NCBI GenBank assembly: GCA_002389675.1
Contig: DGQF01000009.1
Span: forward strand, 213,481 to 277,480
Direction of reading: 5' to 3'
DNA from: Gammaproteobacteria bacterium UBA4421
Lineage (GTDB): Bacteria > Pseudomonadota > Gammaproteobacteria > Pseudomonadales > Azotimanducaceae
Length of the DNA: 64,000 bases
A model generated the notes under the pieces. That model was not told where the DNA came from, ran no database searches, and was given only the letters and a program-made list of their open reading frames with translations. The position numbers and the translations under genes are program-made. Of this stretch, positions 1 to 9,080 are shown piece by piece; the first letter of the stretch is position 1; every line of letters starts with the position of its first letter.

Positions 1-972
1 CACCAGTTTTTGCCCAATATAGCTGCCAGCCTGCACCGCTTCATGCATCGGAATTCCAATGAGCCAAGCTATGGGTGAAAATACATACCCTAAAATCAAC
101 TCGAAACTAAGGCCTTCAACACCGATCAAGGACCCCATATACCCGATAACCCCATTAGCAAGGGCAATCAGCGCGATAAATGCAATCAACATAGCGCCAA
201 CGTTGGCAGCCAGCATGAGTCCACTGGTAGCACCTTTTGCAGCGGCGTCAATCAGATTGATAGGGCGTTCGTCCGCTGCCGATAACTCATCGACGTTATT
301 TACCAAGCGTGCACCGCGTTTTTCTGGGACCACAATTTTTGCAATCGCCAAGCCCCCGGGGGCGGCCATGAAGCTGGCAGCGATCAGGAATTTCAAGTCC
401 ACGCCCAAGGTCACATAACCGGCCATTGTAGAACCTGCCACAGTCGCCAAACCACCCACCATCACAGCAAACAACTCAGAACGACTCATCTGGCTGATGA
501 AAGGCCTAATGGCAATCGGAGCTTCAGTTTGTCCAATGAAAATATTAGCTGCAGCAGAAAGTGATTCAGGCGCACTGGTTTTCAAAATACTGCGAAACAA
601 TCCGCCAATAATGCGCACGACCCATTGCATTAAACCAACATAATAGGTGACGGAAATCAGCGCTGAGAAAAACACAATGGCGGGTAATACCTGGAAGGCA
701 AAGATAAAACCCAGCTTGCCTGAGCCTACGTCACCAAATACAAATAAAATGCCATCGCGCGCATAATTCAAGACGGCGCCCACCGCCTCCGCCAAAGCCG
801 CCAAGGCCAATTGACCCGCGGGCACATAAAGCACCAGCGCACAAAAAAACGCCTGTAATCCCAATGCCATCCCAACGGTACGCCAGTTGATGGCCCTGCG
901 ATCAACTGAAAAGGCATAGGCAACCGCGATCAATACCAACACGCCCACCAAGCAAATCAAAGCATTCAACAT
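1..972 (-). CDS. NupC-type concentrative nucleoside transporter, C-terminus outside the window
   Basis: Reading the minus strand from ATG at 972 gives 324 codons without a stop, running off the left edge. The protein starts [20 protein letters not shown] and is a chain of hydrophobic segments. It carries family hallmarks such as [36 protein letters not shown] and IGQTEAPI, which line the nucleoside site in concentrative nucleoside transporters (CNT/NupC). These proteins couple uptake of nucleosides to H+ or Na+ across the inner membrane. Family members are about 400 residues, so roughly the last quarter is missing. It is divergent from the amidohydrolase at 1156, with about 180 bp between them. 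The family call is firm; substrate and coupling ion are not determined. Confidence 0.9.
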   Translation of the reverse strand, partial: MLNALICLVGVLVLIAVAYAFSVDRRAINWRTVGMALGLQAFFCALVLYVPAGQLALAALAEAVGAVLNYARDGILFVFGDVGSGKLGFIFAFQVLPAIVFFSALISVTYYVGLMQWVVRIIGGLFRSILKTSAPESLSAAANIFIGQTEAPIAIRPFISQMSRSELFAVMVGGLATVAGSTMAGYVTLGVDLKFLIAASFMAAPGGLAIAKIVVPEKRGARLVNNVDELSAADERPINLIDAAAKGATSGLMLAANVGAMLIAFIALIALANGVIGYMGSLIGVEGLSFELILGYVFSPIAWLIGIPMHEAVQAGSYIGQKLV

Positions 973-1155
973 CTTCTATCATCCGTCAGTCTGGCTGAGA
1001 AAGCCGCAATTGGGCACCTGTCGTTGGGGCTTCATCTTACACAGTTGGCCGCCGCGATAAACCATTAACCCCACCTCTGTGCTGCGCCACCTGATCTTGT
1101 CTTCGGTTATAAATAAAGCCACTATGGTCACGCACCAAAGACCAGACCAAAAACC

Positions 1156-2835
1156 ATGTATGACCTCTTATTTAAGAACGCCATCGTCATCGACGGCACC
1201 AATCAGCCTGCATTTGCGGCAGATGTCGCTATCGAGTCCGGTCTGATTCAGGTGGTCGATCGATCTTGCTCGCTACAACCGGATCATGCGCATCAAGTCG
1301 TGGATGCACAGGACCGATTATTGACACCGGGCTTTGTTGATATCCACACTCACTACGACGGACAGGTCTGTTGGGACAAACAGGTCACGCCAAGTGCCTG
1401 GCATGGTGTCACGACCGTCATCATGGGTAACTGCGGCGTCGGTTTTGCCCCTGTGCGCCCCGGCACCGAAGGAGACCTGGTTGCCCTTATGGAAAGTGTT
1501 GAAGACATTCCTGGCACAGCTCTGCATGACGGTATTTCATGGGATTGGGAATCGTTTTCCGAGTATCTCGATGTCATCGATACCCCCTACACCATCGATA
1601 TCGGCACCCAAGTTCCTCATGTAGCAGTGCGCCACTATGTTATGGGTGACCGCAGTTACCACAAGGCCAGCATCCAAGACATCGAACAGATGCAAACAAT
1701 TACTCGACAAGCGTTAGAAGATGGCGCACTGGGTTTCTCCACGTCACGCTTTTATGGGCATGTTGATAAATCGGGCAAACTTATCCCCGGCACGAATGCC
1801 TCTGCGCAGGAAATGTGTGCAATTGGCGAAGCGTTTAAAGGGCTCGATCATGGCACCATAGAGATCATCTCGGATCATCTGAACAGCCAAGAGGAACTGG
1901 ATTGGATCGAACATATCATCAGAACAACCGGTCGGCCGGTCACCGCATTGGCGACCTCAGGTGAGGGCATTTTATGGTCGTTGGCAGCGCAACTGGCTGC
2001 TGATGGATTCGCTCTACGCCCACAGGTTGGCGCCCGACCCGCGTCTATATTGATGACTCTGGAGGGCACCATTAACCCGATGCGCCAACATATGGCATAT
2101 CGAGAAATACAGCATTTACCCGTCGTCGAGCGCCAACGGGCGCTCCTCAATCCTACCTTTCGTCATCGTGTTTTAACGGAGGCCCCTATACTGCCGCGAA
2201 ACAAAGATGCAGTTCGCTTCATGAATGACTTTGAACATATCTACGTCTTGGATGACCAATTATCTTATGAGCCCACCACCGCAGACTCAATTGCGGCCAT
2301 CGCCGACTCGCAAAGCCAAACGCCATTAGAGGTGATCATGGACAGCCTCGCTGCGGGAAAAGTGCTCCTAGTGTTCTTCCGCGGCTATAATCACGACTTA
2401 GAACCCCAACGCAAAACCATCGAAGACCCCCTCAGCGTCTTCGGCCTTTCCGATGGTGGCGCACATTGCGGGGTTCTGGTAGACGCCAGCGTACCTACAT
2501 ACATGCTCAGCTACTTCACGCGAGATCGGCAGCGAGGACCACACATTTCTCTGCCGCTGGTCATTCACAAAATGACTCAGGATACCGCCCAAATGTACGG
2601 CCTGAGCGACCGCGGGGTGATTAGTCCCGGCTTCAAAGCTGATTTAAATTTGATTGACTATGCGGACCTGAAATTGCTGCCCCCTGAGATGGTCTATGAC
2701 CTCCCGGCGGGCGGCAAGAGACTGATTCAAAAAGCACAAGGCTATCTGATGACCGTCTGCGCCGGCGAGATTACTTACCGTGACGGTGAGCATACCGGCG
2801 CCATGCCCGGCCGCCTGATCCGTGGCGGCCGATGA
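1156..2835 (+). CDS. N-acyl-D-amino-acid deacylase family amidohydrolase (paralogue 1)
   Basis: This 559-residue protein belongs to the amidohydrolase_3 / D-aminoacylase group of the metal-dependent hydrolase superfamily. Visible hallmarks are the N-terminal small beta domain, the HTHYDGQ metal motif (His64, His66), the metal-bridging cysteine in MGNCGVGF (Cys93), SDGGAHCG near residue 435, and the C-terminal strand ending in PGRLIRGG. The family hydrolyses N-acyl-D-amino acids or related amides. The natural substrate here is unknown, and members beside oxygenase genes may act on other amides. A paralogue sits at 34253. The gene starts at ATG 1156 without a strong ribosome site. It is followed after 33 bp by a UbiC-like gene in the same frame. 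Confidence 0.88.
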   Translation: MYDLLFKNAIVIDGTNQPAFAADVAIESGLIQVVDRSCSLQPDHAHQVVDAQDRLLTPGFVDIHTHYDGQVCWDKQVTPSAWHGVTTVIMGNCGVGFAPVRPGTEGDLVALMESVEDIPGTALHDGISWDWESFSEYLDVIDTPYTIDIGTQVPHVAVRHYVMGDRSYHKASIQDIEQMQTITRQALEDGALGFSTSRFYGHVDKSGKLIPGTNASAQEMCAIGEAFKGLDHGTIEIISDHLNSQEELDWIEHIIRTTGRPVTALATSGEGILWSLAAQLAADGFALRPQVGARPASILMTLEGTINPMRQHMAYREIQHLPVVERQRALLNPTFRHRVLTEAPILPRNKDAVRFMNDFEHIYVLDDQLSYEPTTADSIAAIADSQSQTPLEVIMDSLAAGKVLLVFFRGYNHDLEPQRKTIEDPLSVFGLSDGGAHCGVLVDASVPTYMLSYFTRDRQRGPHISLPLVIHKMTQDTAQMYGLSDRGVISPGFKADLNLIDYADLKLLPPEMVYDLPAGGKRLIQKAQGYLMTVCAGEITYRDGEHTGAMPGRLIRGGR

Positions 2836-2868
2836 GTAACCGCTATTGCAAGCGAAGCTGAAAAATCG

Positions 2869-3387
2869 ATGAATCAAACTCAAAGCCTGCCAGACTGGTT
2901 AACTGATCCGGTCACCAATACCATTGATGTGGTCAACGAGGCGGCCATACCCACCGCGCTTATACCGTGGGTTTATCTAGCCAATTCAATGACACAACAA
3001 ATCACCGACCACTTCGGGCAGCAGCCAGCCGTCGCCGTTCATTTCAGCGGTCTTACCAAAACTCGCGACTGGGAAACCTCATTATTAAATCTGAGGCAAG
3101 ACAAACCAACTGGCTATGCTCGACACATCAGCCTCGCCATCAATCACCGTCCGGTTCTGGCAGCCCGCTCAATTACGCGCAACGGCAACACCATCGAACC
3201 GTTGCTTGCAGGCCTGAACACCACACCGCTGGCGCGCTTGCTATTTGAAAACCCACTTTGGTTGCGCAAGGGACCCACCCTGCCGCTAATCGATAAATGC
3301 GGGAACATAGGTAGAGCCTCCACCTGGCACGCCAAAGACAGTTCCGAGTGTTTAATCGTCGAAGAATTCTTTTTATTCCAGCCTTAA
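2869..3387 (+). CDS. ubiC: Chorismate--pyruvate lyase (UbiC-like)
   Basis: This 172-residue cytosolic protein aligns by eye along its whole length with E. coli UbiC (165 aa). Matching blocks are NSMTQQITDHFGQQ near residues 39-52, Arg85 in the RHISLAI strand (the pyruvate-binding arginine), AARS near 98-101, TPLARLLFENP near 130, and EEFFL at the C-terminus, which would supply the catalytic glutamate (Glu166). UbiC removes pyruvate from chorismate to give 4-hydroxybenzoate, the first step of ubiquinone synthesis. It lies 33 bp after the amidohydrolase and is not next to a ubiA gene, which is unusual. Sequence similarity is moderate, so a divergent lyase with another role remains possible. Confidence 0.7.
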   Translation: MNQTQSLPDWLTDPVTNTIDVVNEAAIPTALIPWVYLANSMTQQITDHFGQQPAVAVHFSGLTKTRDWETSLLNLRQDKPTGYARHISLAINHRPVLAARSITRNGNTIEPLLAGLNTTPLARLLFENPLWLRKGPTLPLIDKCGNIGRASTWHAKDSSECLIVEEFFLFQP

Positions 3388-3428
3388 CTGGCAGGGCAAA
3401 AAAGCTACCACCCCACAATTTTAACTTT

Positions 3429-3456
3429 TTGTAACAGGTTTCAAATCTGCTATTAT
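3429..3456 (+). promoter_or_regulatory. Candidate sigma-70 promoter of the Rieske oxygenase gene
   Basis: TTGTAA (3429-3434) and TATTAT (3451-3456) are separated by 16 bp and lie about 40 bp before the chosen start at 3494. The boxes match 4/6 and 5/6 of the consensus. Read by eye only. Confidence 0.35.
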
Positions 3457-3493
3457 TTCGGGCAATTCTAGCGATTTGAAAATGAGGGATAGC

Positions 3494-5062
3494 ATGGCCG
3501 AAACAGTCTCAAAAGGGGTACGCACCATGGACGAGGCCTTTGCGCAATTGCTCGAAGCAGATACCCATGGTGATCACATAATCGACGCATGGCGACGCAA
3601 CAGCCCTATGCCTCCGGGCCCCTCCCTCATTCCTGTGGCACGATATATTGATCGAAAATATCACGAACTTGAAAAAGAACATCTTTGGGGCAAATGCTGG
3701 CAAGTCGCCGCCCACGAGGATGATTTTGCCAATGTCGGTGATGTAGTGCCCTACGACATCGCTGACAAATCTTACCTTATTGTCCGATCGGGTGAAGAGG
3801 ACTATAAAGCGTTCTACAACGCTTGCCTGCACCGCGGCCGCAAATTGCGCGAGACTCCCAGCAAATCCCTTGATGAGCTCCGTTGCCCCTTCCACGGCTG
3901 GGCCTGGAATTTAGACGGTAGTCTCAAACAAGTCCCCTGCGCTTATGATTTCGCCGGCATGAAACGAGATGAAGAGTCTTTACCAGAAATAAAACTTGCA
4001 CGCTGGGGCCGTTTCATATTTGTAAACCCAGACCCCGAGGCAGAACCCCTGGAAGATTTCCTTGGTGATTTCTCAACCAATTTCGAGCTTTTCCCTTATG
4101 ACAACCGCTTTAAGCAAGCGCACGTTGCGAAGGTCGTTAAAGCGAATTGGAAAGTTGTTCAGGAAGCCTTCATGGAATCCTACCATGTGCTTATGACTCA
4201 TCCTCAAATCCTCACGGGAGGGGCGAATGACTTATGCACTAAGTATGACGCCTTCGAGAACTACTCGCGAGCCATACGCTGCGGCGCCTTGGAAACCAAA
4301 GGTATGCCATCTTGGGAGGCCTACGAAGGCGAAAATGGCGCAACTTGTCTGCGCCATCCTCTGAATGGCTGGCTTTACGAAAAAATAGCCGAAGGGGTTG
4401 TGCAAGTAACCACACCGAAAGGTAAAAGCGGCACATTTACCGTTGACGCCCAGTATATTGACGGCGAGCTGACCGACGCTAACCCCCACATGACCCTATG
4501 GGCAGGCGGCTGCCAGTTGCCGGAAGACAACACCACCGCCCGCATGAAAGATCGCATACCAAAGGCTGTGCGAAATGCGGTGGGCAGCGATGCTTCCCCA
4601 CGCGTCATCGGTGCCGAAATGCAACGTCAAATGCTCAAAGGTGTGGTGCCTTCCGTCGCCGATCGCATCCCGGATATTGAGTTAAATGCCTCAACATTTT
4701 TCACCGTTTTCCCGAACTGGCACCCCTGGGGCTCATTTAATCTGATTAATTACCGATTCCGACCAAACGGCGACAACCATGACGAATGTATAATGGAGTG
4801 TATGTACCTCGCCCCGATTCCCGAAAGCGGTGCATACGAGCCCGCGCGCGAAATCCACTGGCTCGGCGTTGACGAGGATTGGACAAACGCACCTGAATTG
4901 GGAATGCTCACAAAGATATTCAATCAGGACTTGCGTAACCTGCCGTATGTCTATGCCGGCATGAAAACAACCGCCAGAGAAAATCTCCGCATCGGCGACT
5001 ACAACGAACTCAAACTACGTCATTGGCACAATCTTTACGCCCAACAAATAGGTGAGACCTAG
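3494..5062 (+). CDS. Rieske-type ring-hydroxylating oxygenase, alpha (catalytic) subunit
   Basis: The 522-residue product has an N-terminal Rieske domain with Cys111-x-His113 (CLH) and Cys131-x2-His134 (CPFH) binding the [2Fe-2S] cluster. The catalytic domain has the mononuclear-iron motif ESYHVLMTH (His230, His235). Such enzymes insert dioxygen into aromatic or other hydrophobic rings using electrons from a ferredoxin and reductase. No beta subunit, ferredoxin or reductase gene lies nearby, so electrons must come from elsewhere. At about 520 residues it is longer than typical alpha subunits (around 450). I prefer ATG 3494, which has a GAGGGA site 4 bp upstream, over an in-frame TTG at 3476 that adds six residues. 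The substrate is unknown. Confidence 0.88.
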   Translation: MAETVSKGVRTMDEAFAQLLEADTHGDHIIDAWRRNSPMPPGPSLIPVARYIDRKYHELEKEHLWGKCWQVAAHEDDFANVGDVVPYDIADKSYLIVRSGEEDYKAFYNACLHRGRKLRETPSKSLDELRCPFHGWAWNLDGSLKQVPCAYDFAGMKRDEESLPEIKLARWGRFIFVNPDPEAEPLEDFLGDFSTNFELFPYDNRFKQAHVAKVVKANWKVVQEAFMESYHVLMTHPQILTGGANDLCTKYDAFENYSRAIRCGALETKGMPSWEAYEGENGATCLRHPLNGWLYEKIAEGVVQVTTPKGKSGTFTVDAQYIDGELTDANPHMTLWAGGCQLPEDNTTARMKDRIPKAVRNAVGSDASPRVIGAEMQRQMLKGVVPSVADRIPDIELNASTFFTVFPNWHPWGSFNLINYRFRPNGDNHDECIMECMYLAPIPESGAYEPAREIHWLGVDEDWTNAPELGMLTKIFNQDLRNLPYVYAGMKTTARENLRIGDYNELKLRHWHNLYAQQIGET

Positions 5063-5078
5063 GGTAAATCGCGGCACC

Positions 5079-6371
5079 TCAATTGGGTTGCGGGTGCACA
5101 TCAAAACAGATGTGCAACTGCGGCAAATTCCGCAAAATGAAACTCGGCTGTGCCTGCGGCTGTGGGTGCTGGGGTGACAACCTGAAGTTTTGCATCTGCT
5201 GAAGTAGCGACGCAAACCCAAGGTTTAATTCCTGTCGTGCTAACGGCGCACCAATACAATGATGCACCCCGGATCCGAAGGCCAATTGCATTCCCGCTTT
5301 TTGCCGCTGCAAGTTGACACGATCCGGATCCTCAAACTGTCGCTCGTCGCGATTGGCAGAACCATAACGCAACATCACAAATTCGCCAGCCTTAATAGGA
5401 TATCCCCCCAGCGACGTATCCGTTGTGGCCACTCGCGGCAGGCCCTGTACTGGTGATTCAATGCGCAACGCCTCTTCAACAAACGTCTTTACCAAGCCAA
5501 TGTCGGCCTGGATTTGAGCTTGTAGCTCCGGCCGCTCACACAGCATCAGCATACCCCAACCAAACGTGCTGGCGGTGGTCTCATGTCCGGCGACCAGAAA
5601 TTGATTCAAAATAGAGAGCGCCTCACCGTGCGTAAGCAACCGGTTACTGTCCTCCAAGCGACTATTAGCCAAAAGTGTGATCATGTCATCCCGCGGGTCT
5701 TGGCGGCGCGCTTCAATGAGATCAACCATCAAATGTTGAAGATCCAGAGCCAACTGTGCTCGATGCAACATTTCATCCGGCGTTTGGGGGCTCAAGCGCA
5801 AACCCGCCGCCGCCGCAATGGCTGCCTCATCAAAAAGCGTCCGCTCCGAAGAGGGGATGCCTAGCCGGTCGGCGATAACACGCAGGGGCACCGCAAACGC
5901 AAACGCGGACATGAAATCTACCGAGCCGAGCTCGTCGGTTGAGGCCGTTAGTTTGGCGATTTCTTCTTGAACAATCGACTGTACCTGCGCCTCACTTTGT
6001 TTGATCAAGCTACCGGTAAACAACTGACTGACCAACGAGCGGTATTTAGTGTGATCTGGCTCGTCCAGCGTCAACATCGTCGGTGGAATGGCAACCATTT
6101 TCCGCTCGATCATTTTAAGCGCCTGCTGCACATCCGCGGGCATACTGGCCATTGCAGCCTCGCGCGATAAGTTCAGGAAGCTATCAAACTGACTTGAAAA
6201 CGTCTTCGTGTCCTTCAACGCCCCTCTGATAAGATCATATCGAGTGACGTAATGAATATTGAGTTCGGGCACGTAAAAAACCGGCGCCTCATTTCTTAAT
6301 ACTTGATAAGCCTCATAAGGGTTCACCAATGTTTCAAGGTCAAATATGTTCACGTCTTCTATCTTCGCCAT
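5079..6371 (-). CDS. Cytochrome P450 (soluble bacterial type)
   Basis: This 430-residue soluble P450 shows the I-helix oxygen motif AGHETTAS, the K-helix ExxR in EEALRIESPVQGLPR, and the heme-binding loop FGSGVHHCIG with the iron-ligating Cys near residue 372. Such enzymes need ferredoxin/ferredoxin-reductase partners; none is adjacent. The reading frame is open further upstream, but the ATG at 6371 starts the natural sequence MAKIEDVNIFDLETLVNPYE. It overlaps the last 13 bp of the upstream TauD-like gene, pointing to translational coupling. It converges on the Rieske gene with 16 bp between the stops. The substrate cannot be read from the sequence. Confidence 0.9.
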   Translation of the reverse strand: MAKIEDVNIFDLETLVNPYEAYQVLRNEAPVFYVPELNIHYVTRYDLIRGALKDTKTFSSQFDSFLNLSREAAMASMPADVQQALKMIERKMVAIPPTMLTLDEPDHTKYRSLVSQLFTGSLIKQSEAQVQSIVQEEIAKLTASTDELGSVDFMSAFAFAVPLRVIADRLGIPSSERTLFDEAAIAAAAGLRLSPQTPDEMLHRAQLALDLQHLMVDLIEARRQDPRDDMITLLANSRLEDSNRLLTHGEALSILNQFLVAGHETTASTFGWGMLMLCERPELQAQIQADIGLVKTFVEEALRIESPVQGLPRVATTDTSLGGYPIKAGEFVMLRYGSANRDERQFEDPDRVNLQRQKAGMQLAFGSGVHHCIGAPLARQELNLGFASLLQQMQNFRLSPQHPQPQAQPSFILRNLPQLHICFDVHPQPN

Positions 6372-7237
6372 AACTCGCCATCCCCATGATTGTTTATAAA
6401 GGCTTTTGGCGGCGCATCGTTTTGAATCGTTACTCGTTCGCCCTGCCGACTTTCCGGATAATAGTCCCAAATCGCGTGATGATGAACCGCCCGATTGTCC
6501 CAGAGCACCAGCGTATTTCGTGCCCACCGCACCCGACAGTGCAATCGCGTATTAATCTGAATGTGCCGATACAACATTTCGAGCATCGCGGCGCTTTCCT
6601 TCGCAGTCAGTTCATTGATTTTTTCAGTGAAGGGCTCGTTCACAAAAAGCACCGGTTTCCCTGATTCAGGGTGGGCAATCACCACCGGGTGATTGGCGCA
6701 GGGATAGATTTGCTCCAGACTCGGCACCACGCCGTAAGCACGCAGATCTTTATAACCGCTGTGATAGGCCGTCAACTTCAATAACATATCGCGCACAGGA
6801 CGGGACAGCGTCGCATAGGCTTCCTGCATATTGGCAAATAGAGTGTCACCACCCCCAGAGGGTGGCACCTGAGTGATATACAGCGCAGAGGCTTTCGGCG
6901 GGACGGGTTCGCAAGATAAATCAGTATGCCAATCCTCACCATTGGCCACCTGTGTATCAGCGTTGATTTTAATATCAAAGATTTCAGGGTCACCGGGCAT
7001 CCCAAGACGCGTCTTTGCTGGGTGTAACTGCAAGGGGCCAAAAAGACGTGCAAAGCGCTTATGCTCGGCGCGCGTCAGCTCTTGGTCGCGAAATACCAAC
7101 ACCAAATGCCGATGAAAAGCATCTGCCAACTCCGCGAACAGGTCCGCCGAAACCCGCGCCAAATCAACGCCGTGCACTTCCGCACCTAGCTTGGGCGTCA
7201 AAGACTCCAAGGTGAAGTGTTGATATTTATCAATCAA
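6359..7237 (-). CDS. TauD/TfdA family Fe(II)/2-oxoglutarate dioxygenase
   Basis: This 292-residue enzyme carries the facial triad of the TauD family: HTD (His104, Asp106), a distal histidine in WDNRAVHHHAIWDYYP (about His253), and the following arginine in GERVTI that anchors 2-oxoglutarate. The family hydroxylates substrates such as taurine, 2,4-D or alkyl sulfates while decarboxylating 2-oxoglutarate. Its 3' end overlaps the downstream P450 gene by 13 bp, so the two oxygenases are probably made together and may act on one substrate. The sulfonate specificity of TauD should not be assumed. The gene starts at 7237 and is preceded by the SDR gene at 7311-8000 on the same strand. Confidence 0.88.
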   Translation of the reverse strand: MIDKYQHFTLESLTPKLGAEVHGVDLARVSADLFAELADAFHRHLVLVFRDQELTRAEHKRFARLFGPLQLHPAKTRLGMPGDPEIFDIKINADTQVANGEDWHTDLSCEPVPPKASALYITQVPPSGGGDTLFANMQEAYATLSRPVRDMLLKLTAYHSGYKDLRAYGVVPSLEQIYPCANHPVVIAHPESGKPVLFVNEPFTEKINELTAKESAAMLEMLYRHIQINTRLHCRVRWARNTLVLWDNRAVHHHAIWDYYPESRQGERVTIQNDAPPKAFINNHGDGELWRR

Positions 7238-7310
7238 CGCCGCATGCCTAGGGTCTCGAGACAGCTGGTGCGATCAAAGGCCGCCAACGCGCCGCTCACT
7301 GTTTTTTGCG

Positions 7311-8000
7311 CTACCAGGGGTGTATTTCTCCATTCCATCGATAAAAGTTTCCGGAGTCTTCTTTGCTCAAACCATCAATCACCTGCCGAATGCCGCTGGC
7401 GCTTTCTTCAACTGTAATCTGCGCATGGGGTCCGCCCATATCAGTTTGTACCCAACCCGGATGCATCAGACTTACAGTGATCGGATCGTCTTTCCAATCC
7501 AGGGCCAATATCTGTCCTACCTTACTCACTGCCGCTTTGGTTGTTGCATAAATAAACATCCCCCCCATCGGCCAAGTTGATGCCGCGAGCTGGCTGGTAA
7601 GAATCATTAAATTGCCCGCACCAGAGGCGGCAAGATTAGCTTTAAAGGCCTTTGCCACTAAAGCCGGCCCAATGGTGTTGGTATTGAGAGATCGATGCCA
7701 TTCCTCGAGGTCCAAGTCGTCGAGCGACTGCCGTCCACCACCAACCGCACCCGCGCAGATCACCAAAATATCAATGGCCTGATCTCCGATTCGCGCCGCT
7801 GCTGCCGAAATAGACTCAGCATCGCTGATATCCAAGCCTTCTTTGCGAATACCTTGCGCATCTGTCATTACCTCATCCAGCAAAGTTGCCGCTTGCGTAT
7901 CACGGACACACGCAATTACCTCATGTCCTCCAGCTGCGTATTGCTTCACCAACTCCAAGCCGATTCCTCGGCTAGCACCTACCAAAAGAACTCTAGACAT
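7311..8000 (-). CDS. Short-chain dehydrogenase/reductase (SDR)
   Basis: A 229-residue classical SDR with cofactor motif VGASRGIGLE at the N-terminus, a central NAG-like segment (CAGAVGGG), and the active site Y-A-T-T-K in MFIYATTKAA. It probably oxidises or reduces an alcohol/ketone with NAD(P). ATG 8000 is chosen because GGAG lies 6 bp upstream; an in-frame GTG at 8012 adds four residues. It is first in a minus-strand group with the TauD and P450 genes, about 75 bp upstream of TauD, so it may oxidise the alcohol that those oxygenases make. The substrate is inference only. Confidence 0.85.
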   Translation of the reverse strand: MSRVLLVGASRGIGLELVKQYAAGGHEVIACVRDTQAATLLDEVMTDAQGIRKEGLDISDAESISAAAARIGDQAIDILVICAGAVGGGRQSLDDLDLEEWHRSLNTNTIGPALVAKAFKANLAASGAGNLMILTSQLAASTWPMGGMFIYATTKAAVSKVGQILALDWKDDPITVSLMHPGWVQTDMGGPHAQITVEESASGIRQVIDGLSKEDSGNFYRWNGEIHPW

Positions 8001-8216
8001 CTGCTTCTCCACTTCGTATAAACTCAGCGCTAATTATGGAGTGTGGTTCAATTCGATGGCTACTGTTTATTCATCCACCTAGCGCCGCGCGTTAAATAAT
8101 AGACCGGGCCTCACGTAATGGTTTTACCTCACACTCGACCGCGATCAAGACCTCCATTAAAAACGATTGCATCACGCAAATTAAAAACACAGCACAGCTA
8201 AAGGAACTCAAATCAA

Positions 8217-9080
8217 ATGCAATTTTCCGAGCAGGTGGTCCTAATCACAGGTGCCAGTCGCGGACTGGGCTTAGCGTTTGCAAGATGCATCGCCCAAGCA
8301 GGTGCAACGGTTGTTTTGAACAGTCGCGGCAACGACAAGGCCGGCCAAAGTGCTGCTGCACAGATCGTCGAACAAGGGGGCAAAGCCATCCACATCTCCG
8401 GGCCCGCGGAAGCCGCCGCTGACTTGGTCGAGTCTGCAGTAAACCAATGCGGCCGCCTAGACGCCATCGTCCACAATGCCGGTTTTGTGCAAGATAAAAC
8501 CTTACGCAAAATGACCAACGCCCAATGGGACGCCGTGCTGACTGTCCACCTGAAAGCCGCATTTGAATTAAGCCAAGCTGCCTGGCCCCATTTTGAAGAC
8601 CAAGGCGGTGGCCGGCTTGTATTTATATCATCAGCTTCAGGTCTGTACGGTAATTTCGGCCAGGCAAACTACGCCGCCGCCAAAGCAGGCTTGCATGGTC
8701 TGAGTCAATCCATTGCAATCGAGGGTGAAGCCGCAAACATCAAGTGCAACTGTGTGGCCCCGTTTGGCGCGACCCAAATGAACAGCCAGAATTTCCCACA
8801 GGCACTGAAAATGGCTATCAAGGCCGACTATATTGCCCCACTGGTCGGCTATCTTGCCCACCCTGAATGTGCAGAAAGCGGCGGACTTTTCGAGGCTTCC
8901 GCCGGCGTATTCCGAAAAGTCCGCTGGGAAAGTAGCCAAGGCCTGGAACTAGATCCAGCAAAAGAATTTTCTATCAGTGACATTGCCCAAGGATGGGATA
9001 GACTGTGTGATTTCTCACAGAGCGAGCATCCCACCAGTATGCGCGATTCACTGCGCGGCATGTACGAAAGACGACTATGA
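8217..9080 (+). CDS. SDR, hydroxyacyl-CoA dehydrogenase-like
   Basis: A 287-residue SDR with TGASRGLGLA (cofactor), HNAG (central), and SSASGLYGNFGQANYAAAK with the Ser and Tyr-x3-Lys catalytic residues. The longer C-terminal tail and the overall pattern resemble the hydroxyacyl-CoA dehydrogenase units of multifunctional beta-oxidation enzymes. A ribosome site AAAGGAAC precedes the ATG. The stop overlaps the start of the acyl-CoA dehydrogenase at 9077 by 4 bp (ATGA), so the two are co-translated and very likely act in one CoA-thioester pathway. The gene is divergent from the SDR at 7311-8000 across a 216-bp region that should hold both promoters. Confidence 0.85.
   Translation: MQFSEQVVLITGASRGLGLAFARCIAQAGATVVLNSRGNDKAGQSAAAQIVEQGGKAIHISGPAEAAADLVESAVNQCGRLDAIVHNAGFVQDKTLRKMTNAQWDAVLTVHLKAAFELSQAAWPHFEDQGGGRLVFISSASGLYGNFGQANYAAAKAGLHGLSQSIAIEGEAANIKCNCVAPFGATQMNSQNFPQALKMAIKADYIAPLVGYLAHPECAESGGLFEASAGVFRKVRWESSQGLELDPAKEFSISDIAQGWDRLCDFSQSEHPTSMRDSLRGMYERRL

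Noticed and set aside
59..418. Plus-strand open frame over the left edge
   Set aside because: It is the antisense of the NupC-type transporter, whose minus-strand translation shows membrane helices and family motifs.
2836..2868. Another possible UGA readthrough between the first amidohydrolase and the UbiC-like gene, which share a frame
   Set aside because: The TGA follows a complete family C-terminus (PGRLIRGG), there is no Cys site, and the next protein has its own ATG. It is an ordinary stop.
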